64,000 bases of DNA, taken from contig JAGUYK010000044.1 in assembly GCA_020061355.1 (NCBI GenBank), forward strand, positions 124,001-188,000, in the 5' to 3' direction. Shown here one piece after another: positions 9,322 to 18,409 of this stretch; the first letter of the stretch is position 1; each line of letters opens with the position of its first letter. The notes beneath the pieces are model-generated. The model made no database searches. It was not told the origin of the DNA and worked only from the letters and a program-made list of their open reading frames with translations. The stretch comes from Ignavibacteriales bacterium (GTDB lineage Bacteria > Bacteroidota > Ignavibacteria > Ignavibacteriales > Melioribacteraceae). The position numbers were made by a program, and so were the translations under genes.

Positions 9322-11181
9322 ATGAAAAAACTGTTTCTTATTCTTATTCTACTATCGGCTCAAATCTTCTGTCAGGGCAGAGAATGGATAAAAGAAAACT
9401 ACAATAAAAAGGAATACCGCATTTCAATGCGTGACGGTATTACATTATTTACATCTGTTTATTCACCTAAGGATACAACTAAACTTTACCCAATGTTAAT
9501 GATTAGAACTCCATATACAGCCGCACCGTACGGTGAAGAGAATTTTCCGAACTCACTCGGTCCCAATGATCATTTCCCGAAATCAGGGTATGTTTTTGTA
9601 TTTCAGGATGTCCGCGGAAAATTTCAGAGCGAGGGCGAATTTGATAACATGCGCGCTTATATTCCAAATAAAAAATCGAACAATGATATTGATGAGACAA
9701 CCGACACATACGATACGATAGACTGGCTTGTTAAAAATATCAAACATAACAATGGTAAAGCTGGAATCTGGGGAATTTCCTATCCGGGTTTTTATGCTGC
9801 GATGAGTCTGATTGATTCCCATCCATCATTAAAAGCAGTTTCACCGCAAGCACCAATTTCCGACTGGTTTATTGGCGACGACATGCATCATAACGGTGCT
9901 TTGACATTAACTATGTCATTCAACTTTTTTAAATCTTTCGATCAGCCGCGCGAAGGTCTTACTACAACATGGAAATCAATTGATTCGTATCCATCGCCCG
10001 ATATGTACAATTTTTTTCTTAGACTCGGACCGATATCTAACATTCAAAAGAAATATTTTCATAACAAACTTCCCTTCTGGAATGCAATTACCCAGCACGG
10101 CACATACGATGATTTCTGGCAATCGAGAAATAATTTGCCACATTTTAAGAATGTTACCCCGGCTTCTTTAATTGTAGGCGGATGGTATGATTCCGAAGAT
10201 TTGTACGGACCCCTAAATATTTATAAATCAATTGAAGAAAAAAATCCGTTCAACAATAATTTTCTTGTTATTGGTCCATGGAGTCATGGCGGTTGGTCAC
10301 GAAGCAATGGAAGTTCATTTGGTGATTTTACTTTTCCTGAAAATACATCCGACTATTACAACGAAAAAATATTAAATCCATTCTTTGATTACTTTTTAAA
10401 GGGTGAAGGCACTTTAAATATTCCCGAAGCAGTTACTTACCGAACCGGTGAGAATATATGGGTTCATCACGACGAATATCCACCAGTCAGTACCACATCT
10501 ACAAACTTGTACTTAAGTGATAACGGAAAGTTAGTTTGGGATAAAATCACCGACGAAGAAAATCTTTATGATGAATATTTAAGTGATCCAAACAAACCGG
10601 TACCATACACTTCCAAATTTCATGATTCCCAGCAGATGTATTACCGTACTTACATGAGCGAAGATCAAAGATTTGCTTCATCGCGTCCCGACGTCCTGGT
10701 TTATGAAACAGAACCTTTACAGGAAAATGTAACTATATCAGGATCATTATTAGCAGATCTATTTGTTTCAACCACCGGAACAGATGCTGACTGGGTTGTA
10801 AAATTAATTGATGTTAATCCTGACGATGCGCGTAATCCCGATCCGAATCCGAACAACATTGAATTAGGGAATTACCAGAGATTAATCCGATATGAAATAA
10901 TGCGGGGTAAATTCAGAAATAGTTATGAAAACCCGGAACCGTTTGAGCCGAGCAAAGTGACAAACGTAAAAATCAAACTTCAGGATGTTGACCACACATT
11001 TATGAAGGGACATAAAATAATGGTTCAGATCCAAAGCAGCTTTTTCCCTTTCTTCGATCGGAACCCACAGAAGTTTGTTGATATCTATAGCGCAACTGAA
11101 GACGATTTTACAAAAGCTTATCACAGGGTTTACTTTTCGAAGGAATATCCGTCGAATATTCAATTTTTCATTGCAAAATAA
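9322..11181 (+). CDS. CocE/NonD-family (S15) hydrolase, exported
   Basis: This 619-residue serine hydrolase is related to cocaine esterase and X-Pro dipeptidyl-peptidases. A signal peptide (MKKLFLILILLSAQIF) directs it out of the cytoplasm. The alpha/beta-hydrolase core has the nucleophile elbow GISYPG and the acid-bearing GGWYDSEDLYGP. The catalytic histidine lies in GPWSHGG. The C-terminal jelly-roll domain follows (ISGSLLADLFVSTTGTDADW, typical of this family). Length matches alpha-amino acid ester hydrolases (about 600-640). Possible substrates are peptides, amino acid esters or glutaryl amides; sequence does not decide between them. Confidence 0.85.
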   Translation: MKKLFLILILLSAQIFCQGREWIKENYNKKEYRISMRDGITLFTSVYSPKDTTKLYPMLMIRTPYTAAPYGEENFPNSLGPNDHFPKSGYVFVFQDVRGKFQSEGEFDNMRAYIPNKKSNNDIDETTDTYDTIDWLVKNIKHNNGKAGIWGISYPGFYAAMSLIDSHPSLKAVSPQAPISDWFIGDDMHHNGALTLTMSFNFFKSFDQPREGLTTTWKSIDSYPSPDMYNFFLRLGPISNIQKKYFHNKLPFWNAITQHGTYDDFWQSRNNLPHFKNVTPASLIVGGWYDSEDLYGPLNIYKSIEEKNPFNNNFLVIGPWSHGGWSRSNGSSFGDFTFPENTSDYYNEKILNPFFDYFLKGEGTLNIPEAVTYRTGENIWVHHDEYPPVSTTSTNLYLSDNGKLVWDKITDEENLYDEYLSDPNKPVPYTSKFHDSQQMYYRTYMSEDQRFASSRPDVLVYETEPLQENVTISGSLLADLFVSTTGTDADWVVKLIDVNPDDARNPDPNPNNIELGNYQRLIRYEIMRGKFRNSYENPEPFEPSKVTNVKIKLQDVDHTFMKGHKIMVQIQSSFFPFFDRNPQKFVDIYSATEDDFTKAYHRVYFSKEYPSNIQFFIAK

Positions 11182-11236
11182 TTTTAGTAAACAAATTTTT
11201 TTGGTTAATTTGCATACAACTAAAACCGGAGTAAAT

Positions 11237-11764
11237 ATGAAACGTTCAATTTTGATAATTACTTTGTTGTTTGTTGGTTTTTCATTTGTTAATGCGCAAT
11301 CGATTTCAATTGGTCCACAAGTAGCTTATGTAAAAACTGCCGATGCAGAAAAAGGAGTTCTTATGCCTGCCGGTGCAGTAAGATTAAATTTAGGAGGAAT
11401 CGCAATTGAAGGGGCGGTCGGTTATAAGACAGAAGAATTTTTTAACGGACAAATTAAAGCAACAAGTTACCCTATTATGGCAACCGCTATGTTGAAATTA
11501 CTTCCGCTTATACATATTGAAGCCGGATTGGGATGGTATAATACTAAAATTGAATATACGGGCGCATTACAGGGCATTCCTTCCACCACCCAAAAGGAAG
11601 TTGGATATCATGCCGGCGCCGGAGTTGAAGTAGAATTAGGTAATCTTGTTTTAACAGGTGATTTCCGTTATGTAAAAATGGGAGAGCTAAAAGATCTCAA
11701 AAATATAAATGATCTTAAAAGTGATTTCATTGCCATTTTCGGCGGTTTGATGTTTAAGCTATAA
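11237..11764 (+). CDS. Small outer-membrane beta-barrel protein
   Basis: This 175-residue protein starts at ATG 11237, supported by GGAG at 11228-11231 and a clean signal peptide ending in VNAQ. The longer frame starting at 11075 is rejected because it overlaps the CocE gene by more than 100 bases. The mature part consists of alternating amphipathic strands (ISIGPQVAYVKT, GGIAIEGAVGYKTEEFF, HIEAGLGWYNTKIEY) and ends in an aromatic/hydrophobic residue pattern (IFGGLMFKL). Both features are typical of eight-stranded outer-membrane barrels. A TTAATTTGC promoter-like motif lies about 35 bases upstream. Function is unknown. Confidence 0.7.
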   Translation: MKRSILIITLLFVGFSFVNAQSISIGPQVAYVKTADAEKGVLMPAGAVRLNLGGIAIEGAVGYKTEEFFNGQIKATSYPIMATAMLKLLPLIHIEAGLGWYNTKIEYTGALQGIPSTTQKEVGYHAGAGVEVELGNLVLTGDFRYVKMGELKDLKNINDLKSDFIAIFGGLMFKL

Positions 11765-11807
11765 ATTAAAAGAACTCATTACTGATTATAAATTACAGCG
11801 AGGAACC

Positions 11808-12401
11808 ATGATCTTCGACCAACTTAAAAATGCACATCTTTACTTTGTGATTAGCGACAGGGTAAAAAAAGCTTTTGATTACTTAGTTTCAACAGATTTT
11901 GAAAATTTAGAACCCGGCAAATATGAAATTGACGGTGAAAATATATATGCCATTGTTCAGGAATACGATACTAGACCATTAACTTCCAGCAGGTGGGAAG
12001 CACATAAAAAATATTTGGATATTCAGTATATGGTTAACGGCAAAGAGAAAATGGGTTACTCTCATAAAAATAAAATGATTGTTACTCATGAGTATAACGA
12101 AGGGAAGGATGCTCTCTACTTAAAAGGCGATGGTAATTTTCTGATTGCCGAAGCCGGATACTTTGCAATCTTCTTTCCTTCTGATGTTCATATGCCCTGC
12201 ATTGCACTTAACCTATCTACACCGGTTAAAAAAGTTGTTGTGAAAGTTAGAGTTGATTCAACAGAGCCAATGATTGAACCTACTATCGAACAATCCAATG
12301 AAACAGAACAACCGGTTGCTGAAACGGAATCTGTTGTTGAAGAAATTAAAAACGAAGTGGAACCGACAGATAAAGGAACTTCAGAGGAAGAACAGTTTTA
12401 A
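11808..12401 (+). CDS. YhcH/YjgK/YiaL-family protein with acidic tail
   Basis: The first 150 residues match the YhcH/YjgK/YiaL (DUF386) cupin-like family: WEAHKKYLDIQYMVNG near residue 65 and FAIFFPSDVHMPCI near residue 125, where histidine and acidic residues line the presumed metal site. Relatives are linked to sialic acid and other sugar catabolism, but no sugar genes adjoin this one. The final 45 or so residues form a Glu/Thr-rich, low-complexity tail (EPTIEQSNETEQPV and on) not usual for the family. Start ATG 11808 follows GCGAGGAACC, a good ribosome-binding site. Confidence 0.8.
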   Translation: MIFDQLKNAHLYFVISDRVKKAFDYLVSTDFENLEPGKYEIDGENIYAIVQEYDTRPLTSSRWEAHKKYLDIQYMVNGKEKMGYSHKNKMIVTHEYNEGKDALYLKGDGNFLIAEAGYFAIFFPSDVHMPCIALNLSTPVKKVVVKVRVDSTEPMIEPTIEQSNETEQPVAETESVVEEIKNEVEPTDKGTSEEEQF

Positions 12402-12429
12402 TTTAATTTTTAGGATTGTTCTGATTTTA

Positions 12430-12494
12430 GAAACAAGCAAGATCAAGATTAAGAAATTTTGGATTGTATTTGGATTTAATCTTGATCTTGTTTC
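12430..12494. terminator. Inverted repeat between convergent genes
   Basis: GAAACAAGCAAGATCAAGATTAA (12430-12452, a 4-base CAAG duplication aside) pairs with TTAATCTTGATCTTGTTTC (12476-12494), leaving a loop of about 23 bases. It sits between the 3' ends of the YhcH-type and FKBP genes, so it plausibly ends transcription from both sides. It is not GC-rich and lacks a long T-run, so it may instead be a dispersed repeat. Confidence 0.45.
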
Positions 12495-12504
12495 AAATTA
12501 GAAA

Positions 12505-13203
12505 TTACTGCTGAATAACATCCAGCAATTCAACCTCAAAAATCAACACTTCGTTAGGACCGATTACATTGCCTGCACCATTTTCACCGTAAGCCAATTC
12601 AGATGGAATAAACAATTGCCACTTATCGCCGATTTTCATCAGTTGGAGTGCTTCTGTCCATCCTTTTATTACCTGAGTAACTCCGAATACTGCCGGTTCA
12701 TTGCGGTCGTAAGAACTGTCGAATTTAGTCCCGTCAATTAAAGTACCGGTGTAATGAACTTTTACTTTATCTTCAGGTTTAGGTGATGCTCCTGTTCCCT
12801 GAACCAAAACTTTGTAACGAAGACCGCTTGGTAAAACGACAACTCCTTCTTTCTTAGAATTTTCTTCCAGGAATTTCTGTCCTTCAATGTTTTTCTTATC
12901 TCCAACGATGCGCGCTTCCTCCTGTCTGTGAGCAATAAGTTTCTGATTAAATGCCATCATAACATTCTGCATCTGATCATCCGTCAATAACTTTTCGCCT
13001 TTAACTGCATCTTTTATTCCTCGCATCAACAGATCAAAATTTATATTCATAAATGGATCCTTAAGGTTACCGCCAATATTCTGACCGATACTATAGCTTA
13101 CCGAATCGGATCCGGTTTTAAAAATTACCTGGCTCTCTTTTGTCTGAGCATTAAGGGTTGCAAATCCTACGAATAATACTAAAATGAATCTGATTGCTTT
13201 CAT
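12505..13203 (-). CDS. FKBP-type peptidyl-prolyl cis-trans isomerase, exported
   Basis: This 232-residue protein follows the FkpA/Mip layout. A signal peptide ends near LNAQ. An alpha-helical dimerisation domain covers about residues 30-120 (SYSIGQNIGGNLKD, DQMQNVMMAFNQK). A C-terminal FKBP domain covers about 125-232 (VKVHYTGTLIDGTKFDSSYDR, GWTEALQLMKIGDKW, ELAYGENG, LIFEVELLDV). The residues forming the FK506-type active site are present. It would assist folding of periplasmic or outer-membrane proteins. It stands alone, convergent with the YhcH-type gene. Confidence 0.9.
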   Translation of the reverse strand: MKAIRFILVLFVGFATLNAQTKESQVIFKTGSDSVSYSIGQNIGGNLKDPFMNINFDLLMRGIKDAVKGEKLLTDDQMQNVMMAFNQKLIAHRQEEARIVGDKKNIEGQKFLEENSKKEGVVVLPSGLRYKVLVQGTGASPKPEDKVKVHYTGTLIDGTKFDSSYDRNEPAVFGVTQVIKGWTEALQLMKIGDKWQLFIPSELAYGENGAGNVIGPNEVLIFEVELLDVIQQ

Positions 13204-13370
13204 TATTTCTCCGATGTTAACAAATTAAGAATTATGGGGAACGAAAATAAGTCTGTAAGGATTCATTAGCAAATTATTAACTTCAATAAATCCAAGTGAA
13301 TAGATTACTACCCATTATTTGTTAAACAAACCAAGAAAAGTTAATTTGCAGAAAAACAATTGGAGTTAAT

Positions 13371-14351
13371 ATGAAAGTGAAATCATTATTAATGATGCTG
13401 CTTGTATTCAACTCCCTGACATTTGCACAGGGATTCTTTTCGAGCGAACCATTCGCACATACATATTCTATTGTGGCTTTAGATCCCGAAACCGGTGACA
13501 TGGGAGTTGCGGTTCAGTCGCACTGGTTTTCTGTCGGTACAATTGTAAGCTGGGGTGAAGCCGGGGTTGGAGTTGTAGCGACACAATCGTTTGTTAATGC
13601 CTCCTTCGGTCCGCGTGGATTGGAATTGCTTAAGAAAGGATTTAGTCCGCAAGAAACAGTAGATGAACTAATTAAGAGCGATGAAGGAAGAGATTTCAGA
13701 CAATTAGCAATACTTGATTCGAAGGGAAGAGTTGCTTCATTCACTGGAGCAAAATGTATTCAACCGGCTGGGAATCTTATAGGTGATAATTTTTCAGTTC
13801 AGGCAAATTTAATGTCGAATGATAAAGTTTGGCCGGCAATGGCAGAGGCATTCAAGAAATCTAAAGGACCTCTTGCAGAAAGAATGCTCACTGCAATGGA
13901 AGCTGCTGAAGAAGCAGGTGGTGATATACGCGGAAAGCAATCCGCTGTAATATTAGTCGTAAGAGGTAAATCAACTGGAAAACTCTGGGAAGATAGATTA
14001 GTTGATTTGCGTGTTGATGATCATTCTGTACCGCTCGTAGAACTAAGAAGATTATTAAAAGTACATAGGGCTTATGAACATATGAACAACGGTGATCTTG
14101 CAGTGGAAAAAAATGAAATGGATAAAGCAATGCAGGAATATTCAGCGGCAATGAAAATGTTTCCGGATAATCTTGAAATGAAATACTGGACTGCGGTTAC
14201 ATTAGCAAATAAAGGTAAATTGGATGAAGCACTTCCAATGTTCAAAGAGATTTTTACTAAGGGAAAGAACTGGAAAGAATTGACTCCGAGATTAATTCCA
14301 AGCGGTTTGCTTACTGTAGATGAAAACACACTGAACGAAATTATGAAATAA
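13371..14351 (+). CDS. DUF1028 (Ntn-hydrolase-like) exported protein
   Basis: This 326-residue protein has a signal peptide (MKVKSLLMMLLVFNSLTFAQ), then a DUF1028 domain at about 28-235 with the family motifs HTYSIVALDPETGDMGVAVQ, GVGVVATQSFVN and RQLAILDSKGRVASFTG. After export, S-x-V-A-L-D resembles the N-terminal strand of Ntn-hydrolase folds, but activity for DUF1028 is unproven. The C-terminal 90 residues look like two TPR-type helical repeats (MEYSAAMKMFPDNLEMKYW-like). The start follows TTGGAG at about 13360. An upstream TTAATTTGC is a promoter candidate. Confidence 0.8.
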   Translation: MKVKSLLMMLLVFNSLTFAQGFFSSEPFAHTYSIVALDPETGDMGVAVQSHWFSVGTIVSWGEAGVGVVATQSFVNASFGPRGLELLKKGFSPQETVDELIKSDEGRDFRQLAILDSKGRVASFTGAKCIQPAGNLIGDNFSVQANLMSNDKVWPAMAEAFKKSKGPLAERMLTAMEAAEEAGGDIRGKQSAVILVVRGKSTGKLWEDRLVDLRVDDHSVPLVELRRLLKVHRAYEHMNNGDLAVEKNEMDKAMQEYSAAMKMFPDNLEMKYWTAVTLANKGKLDEALPMFKEIFTKGKNWKELTPRLIPSGLLTVDENTLNEIMK

Positions 14352-14357
14352 ATAACA

Positions 14358-14419
14358 GCCACTAATTCCACTAATTATCACGAATAAAAATTATTTGTGA
14401 AATTTGTGCAATTCGTGGC
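14358..14419. repeat. Long imperfect palindrome between convergent genes
   Basis: GCCACtAATTcCACtAA at 14358-14374 pairs with TTtGTGcAATTcGTGGC at 14403-14419, with single mismatches at regular intervals. An inner stem CACGAATA / TATTTGTG lies inside. It separates the DUF1028 gene from the convergent ferredoxin gene and may serve as a bidirectional terminator. The regular mismatches are discussed under findings. Confidence 0.55.
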
Positions 14420-14476
14420 AAAATAATATAAAGCGGTTCACTTACATAATTGAATAATTTGGGAAGTATAATCTAT

Positions 14477-16048
14477 CTAGAATGGAAACTCTTCCTTATA
14501 ATCGACCTGTTTCTGTGGACCTGCATTTTCAAGATTCAATTTTGCAGCCTGATGAATAACATTACCTTCAATGTAAATCGACTTATAAGGCTTTGTAGGG
14601 CAGGCAAATTCGCAGGCACCGCATCCGATGCAGTATTCTTCCCTCACTTCAGGAATTAATAATTTCCCCTCGAAAGGAATCATATGGACCGCTTTGGTGG
14701 GACAATGTTCCGAGCAAGCACCGCAATCCGTCTTTTCTGTTTCAACAATACAATTTTCTTTTACAAATTTGGCTTTGCCAAGCTGAACTAATTTTTTCTC
14801 TTCTAATTTTAACGGTAAAATTGCACCTGTGGGACAAACATCACTACAAATTTTACATTCAAAATTGCAGAAACCGGCATAATTATCCAGGCGCGGTTGA
14901 AGCATTCCTAAGAATCCGTATTCTAAAAATGACGGCTGCAGAACTTGAGTTGGACAAGCACTTACACATAAATGACATGCCGTGCATCTGCTGTTAAATC
15001 TTTTTATTGAAGTTGAGCCGGGTGGAGATATTGCATTTTGTCTGAAGATTGGAATAGTACTCTCCTTTTTCGCAACAATTTTCTTTTTAACCTGCCCTAT
15101 TATTGTGGAGAAGGATGCAAGATAGATACCGGTCGCAACTAAAAAATTTCTTTTCGATTCATCAAATACCGGGTTCGATTCCTTTTTAAATGGTAAAGCA
15201 AACTGATATTTAATCCCTTCCGTAGGGCACGATTGCACACAGTTAAAACAGCCAACACATCTCGACATATCAACACTCATTTCATCACTGTTGATACAAT
15301 TAGCTTTACAATCCTTAGCACATATTCCGCAGTTCAGACAATCGTCTTTTTCAATTCTAATTTTGTAGAATGAATATTTGGAGATAAAACCGAGAAACGT
15401 TCCAACCGGACAAACAGTATTGCAGAATAGACGTCCCTTTGTAAATGATAAATAAAAGACCAATCCAAAGAATAAAGCTGTTATTGCAAAAGGGACTGGA
15501 TTGAATGCATGAATCTCATATGGAAAGGCCCAATAGATTTTATACGATTCGAGAATAGAGGAGACAAGATTATTTCCGCCAATCAATACAGGTCTGAAAA
15601 AATTTCCAGCGATTCTACCATATATACTGTATGGTTCGAGGAGGCTAATGCCAAATGAACTGCCGAAAAGAAAAATTATAACCGGGATTGCAAAAAGTGT
15701 CCACCGTAAAATTTTCTGTTCTTTCTTAAAAATAAATCTTCGTTTTTTCTTTTTAATTTTTCCGGAAATAAAATTTATCATGTCCTGAAAAAAACCGAGA
15801 GGACAAATTGTTGAGCAGTAAACCCTTCCGAATAGTGATGTAAGAATTAGAACAAGTATAAAACCCGTTGTGATTAAAGAAAAGAGTGTGATAGATTTTA
15901 TTAATGACGGAACAAACTGAAAATAGATTATCCAGTTAATTGTCGATTCGGGGAGAATCCGAGTGAAATCAACCAGGACAAATGTTGTTGGAATAATAAA
16001 AAGTATTGAAAGTACAATTCTGATTTTCCGCAAGAGTGAAGTATTCAT
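14477..16048 (-). CDS. NapH/NosR-like polytopic membrane ferredoxin
   Basis: This 523-residue protein has about four or five membrane helices in the first 215 residues. Two cytoplasm-facing C-x3-C-P motifs (YCSTICPLG, FCNTVCPVG) are typical of NapH/NosR/RdxA proteins. At least five to six [4Fe-4S]-type cysteine groups follow: CLNCGICAKDCK, CVGCFNCVQSCP, CTACHLCVSACP, CKICSDVCP, CGACSEHCP and CIGCGACEFACP. The role is inferred as membrane-to-soluble electron transfer. The CTACH string is part of a ferredoxin motif and not a heme site. Its start is 67 bases after the stop of the upstream DUF362 gene on the same strand, and this pairing is common, but the electron acceptor is unknown. Confidence 0.8.
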   Translation of the reverse strand: MNTSLLRKIRIVLSILFIIPTTFVLVDFTRILPESTINWIIYFQFVPSLIKSITLFSLITTGFILVLILTSLFGRVYCSTICPLGFFQDMINFISGKIKKKKRRFIFKKEQKILRWTLFAIPVIIFLFGSSFGISLLEPYSIYGRIAGNFFRPVLIGGNNLVSSILESYKIYWAFPYEIHAFNPVPFAITALFFGLVFYLSFTKGRLFCNTVCPVGTFLGFISKYSFYKIRIEKDDCLNCGICAKDCKANCINSDEMSVDMSRCVGCFNCVQSCPTEGIKYQFALPFKKESNPVFDESKRNFLVATGIYLASFSTIIGQVKKKIVAKKESTIPIFRQNAISPPGSTSIKRFNSRCTACHLCVSACPTQVLQPSFLEYGFLGMLQPRLDNYAGFCNFECKICSDVCPTGAILPLKLEEKKLVQLGKAKFVKENCIVETEKTDCGACSEHCPTKAVHMIPFEGKLLIPEVREEYCIGCGACEFACPTKPYKSIYIEGNVIHQAAKLNLENAGPQKQVDYKEEFPF

Positions 16049-16115
16049 TCCGGATTAACCGTTAAGAATCTTAAATAAACGGAAGTATTTCTTAATCGTA
16101 TTATTATCATCCGGA

Positions 16116-17036
16116 TCAAAGTATTATTCTTTTTATCTGAAGTGAATTAAGATCCATTTTACCGACGCCCATCTCATTTGCATATTTTATATACGGTACA
16201 GTTTCGGGTTCGGCGCCAAACATTTTAGCCGCTGCAGAATCCGCGGCAACCATATCGGTTGAAAGAATTTGCGATTTCATTACAACCACATCCGCTTTCG
16301 AAACACCGCGCGGACCATTTTTCATCATCACATTATATGCATCAACAATATTAAGGTGCGGCTTTCTCTCGTATGTAGCAAAATCAGCAATACATTGATG
16401 CAGATTATTTCTGTGCCAGTAACCGCGGTCCCATACAATTCCCATCAAATTTTTCATATTGATTGTCATTCGTGTTGAACTGTGATGCTTTAATACAGGC
16501 ATATTGATAAAAACATCTGAACTCAGAATAAGTTCGTGTACTTTATCTTTAGTAAGTTTCTTACCGTTTTTAATTGTTACTTCCTGATAATAGCTTTCAC
16601 TATTGCCGGGTACCATTGTGCCCTTTGCCTCCTTTACTGCTTTTTCGATTCCGCTGTTTGTATAGCACCTTCTCCAATCATCGCAGGTATGATCGAACAC
16701 ATAAACCTCTTTGGCTCCGGCATTAAAACAATGCTGAATAACACGCGAGACAAGTTTTGGATTTGTATTAGCGCCGAGTTCCGGTATTACATCCCAGCCA
16801 ATGTTCGGTTTTATTACAACTTTTTGATTCTTTTTAACAAATGTTTTCATACCGCCCAACTGTTTGATAGCTTCATCAAACATTATATCGGGCTCGCCGC
16901 CTTTTATTGCAACAAGATCAAAATTTTCATTTATATATCTGCTGCTCCTGGCAAACAACTTTCCGTAGATTCCTGGTGTAACAACTACCGAACCTGTTAA
17001 CACTCCTGCTGTTTTCAAAAAATTTCTTCTATCCAT
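16116..17036 (-). CDS. DUF362 protein with Tat signal
   Basis: This 306-residue DUF362 protein starts with a twin-arginine signal (MDRRNFLKTAGVLTG), which implies export in folded form, usually with a cofactor. Conserved DUF362 stretches are KVVIKPNIGWD, VFDHTCDDWRRCYTNSGIE, INMPVLKHHSSTRMTINMKN and NLMGIVWDRG. Members are thought to be Fe-S or redox-linked, but no reaction is established. Few cysteines remain in this protein, so an Fe-S cluster of its own is doubtful. It is the first gene of a two-gene unit with the NapH-like ferredoxin protein, suggesting a joint periplasmic redox function. Confidence 0.8.
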   Translation of the reverse strand: MDRRNFLKTAGVLTGSVVVTPGIYGKLFARSSRYINENFDLVAIKGGEPDIMFDEAIKQLGGMKTFVKKNQKVVIKPNIGWDVIPELGANTNPKLVSRVIQHCFNAGAKEVYVFDHTCDDWRRCYTNSGIEKAVKEAKGTMVPGNSESYYQEVTIKNGKKLTKDKVHELILSSDVFINMPVLKHHSSTRMTINMKNLMGIVWDRGYWHRNNLHQCIADFATYERKPHLNIVDAYNVMMKNGPRGVSKADVVVMKSQILSTDMVAADSAAAKMFGAEPETVPYIKYANEMGVGKMDLNSLQIKRIIL

Positions 17037-17130
17037 ATATCACCGCCATTTTTACACTACGATTTTTGTGTCTAAAACTTATCAATATATTATATTGCAT
17101 TCAAGGAAATTAGAAATGAGGAACTAAAAT

Positions 17131-17637
17131 ATGAACACTGCAGCACTTACACTTACAAACACAAAAGTAAAAACTGTTTTATTAGATATAATAGCTCTCT
17201 TATTTATAACATTTGCCCCGGCATTATCCCACATGTTTGCCGTACCGATTTATATGCTTGAACCGATGAGAATTATGCTTATACTTTCTATTGTTCATAC
17301 ATCAAAGAAAAACAGTTACTTAATTGCATTGGCGCTGCCGTTGTTTTCGTTTTTTATTTCTACTCATCCGGCAATTCTTAAAACTCTTTTGATAAGTTCT
17401 GAATTACTGTTAAATGTCTTTCTATTTACATTATTACTTAAATATTTCAGAAATTCATTTGCAGCAATCTTAGCAAGTATTTTGATAAGTAAACTTTTTT
17501 ATTACTCAGTTAAGTTCGGACTATTAAGTTTCGGATTTATGGACGGTGGATTAATTGCCACGCCACTTTATTTGCAAGCAATTATTGCACTCGGTTTATC
17601 AACTTATCTATACTTCTTTTACAAATCAAACAAATAA
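17131..17637 (+). CDS. Polytopic membrane protein of unknown function
   Basis: This 168-residue hydrophobic protein has about five predicted helices: 18-38, 46-56, 62-80, 84-104 and 108-165 with breaks. The start ATG 17131 follows GAGGAACTAAAAT. Small size, five or six helices and the conserved-looking internal FAPALSHMFAVPIYMLEP recall substrate-binding (S) components of ECF-type transporters or similar small carriers, but this is only an impression. It is divergent from the DUF362 gene with 94 bases between starts, where a TTTG...TATATTGC promoter-like pair is visible (17065-17098). Confidence 0.6.
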   Translation: MNTAALTLTNTKVKTVLLDIIALLFITFAPALSHMFAVPIYMLEPMRIMLILSIVHTSKKNSYLIALALPLFSFFISTHPAILKTLLISSELLLNVFLFTLLLKYFRNSFAAILASILISKLFYYSVKFGLLSFGFMDGGLIATPLYLQAIIALGLSTYLYFFYKSNK

Positions 17638-17645
17638 TATTTATA

Positions 17646-17670
17646 GGGGATACAATACTTGTATCCTCTA
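17646..17670. terminator. Bidirectional terminator hairpin
   Basis: GGATACAA (17649-17656) and TTGTATCC (17660-17667) form a perfect 8-bp stem around TAC, extended by AGG/TCT with one wobble. It lies exactly between the convergent membrane-protein and glycosyltransferase genes and touches the stop of the latter. Short T-rich stretches follow on both strands. Confidence 0.65.
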
Positions 17671-18309
17671 TTCTATTGTTGTACAAATACTGTCCGGTGT
17701 GTCACGGTAATAGATGTAAGTATTCCAATCCACTTTTTTAATTTTATAGTTCTTCTCCGCCCTTTCAAAAAAATCGGAATCATCACTATAATTGATATTG
17801 CTGAATCCGTCCAGCTCAAAAAAGATATTTCGTTTACCGAAAAATGTTCCGCCTACTACACATTCTGAAATATGAATTTCTTTTTTCAAATCGTATTTAT
17901 CCTTAACATAAGGATGCCCGATAATTTCAACACCGCCATGAATCATATCAACGTCAGGATTTGCAAGCATAAAGCCGATGCGAAGCTGTAGATGATTCTG
18001 TTTATACTCATCATCACTTCCTAAAAAGGTAATATATTTCCCGCATGAAACAAGAATTCCGGCATTTGTTGCAAGAGGCGACTTACGGTTTGAATGTCTT
18101 ACATAGCGGATATTATCAAATTTAGTAATGTATTTATCAACAATTTCAAATGAACCGTCTGTGCTGCCGTCGTCAACAATTATCAATTCCCAGTCAGAAA
18201 AATTTTGATTGATAACAGATTCAACGGATCTCTGCAGATAAGATTTTCTGTTAAATGTGGGCATAACAATTGAAACAATTGGGTTCGCAGATTTGTAAAC
18301 ACTAATCAT
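17668..18309 (-). CDS. Family 2 glycosyltransferase
   Basis: This GT-A fold glycosyltransferase has 213 residues counted from ATG 18309; a TTG ten codons upstream (18339) is less likely because GGA precedes the ATG. The nucleotide-sugar binding elements are clear: VSIVMPTFNRKSYLQRSVESV at the N-terminus, the metal-site DDGSTDGS and the GSDDEY motif. It is shorter than many GT2 enzymes and has no membrane helix. It probably adds a sugar to an envelope polysaccharide, but the acceptor is unknown. It diverges from the DUF2723/GT9 genes, which also concern envelope glycans. Confidence 0.85.
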   Translation of the reverse strand: MISVYKSANPIVSIVMPTFNRKSYLQRSVESVINQNFSDWELIIVDDGSTDGSFEIVDKYITKFDNIRYVRHSNRKSPLATNAGILVSCGKYITFLGSDDEYKQNHLQLRIGFMLANPDVDMIHGGVEIIGHPYVKDKYDLKKEIHISECVVGGTFFGKRNIFFELDGFSNINYSDDSDFFERAEKNYKIKKVDWNTYIYYRDTPDSICTTIE

Positions 18310-18409
18310 AATTTGATTTTCCGATTTCGTTTTGCCCAAATATAGTTTTTTATTCTTTGTTTTTTTGATTAATTTGGCTCGCTATTTTTATCATTAGGCG
18401 CTTCAAAAA

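Noticed and set aside
11075..11236. Long N-terminal extension of the small barrel gene
   Set aside because: It overlaps the CocE gene by over 100 bases and would bury the signal peptide; ATG 11237 has a ribosome-binding site.
14450..14659. Plus-strand frame overlapping the ferredoxin gene
   Set aside because: It is a shadow of the 523-residue minus-strand gene, whose cysteine motifs are unmistakable.
14977..14997. CTACH in the NapH-like protein as a heme site
   Set aside because: It is part of CTACHLCVSACP, a ferredoxin cluster motif in a cytoplasm-facing domain.
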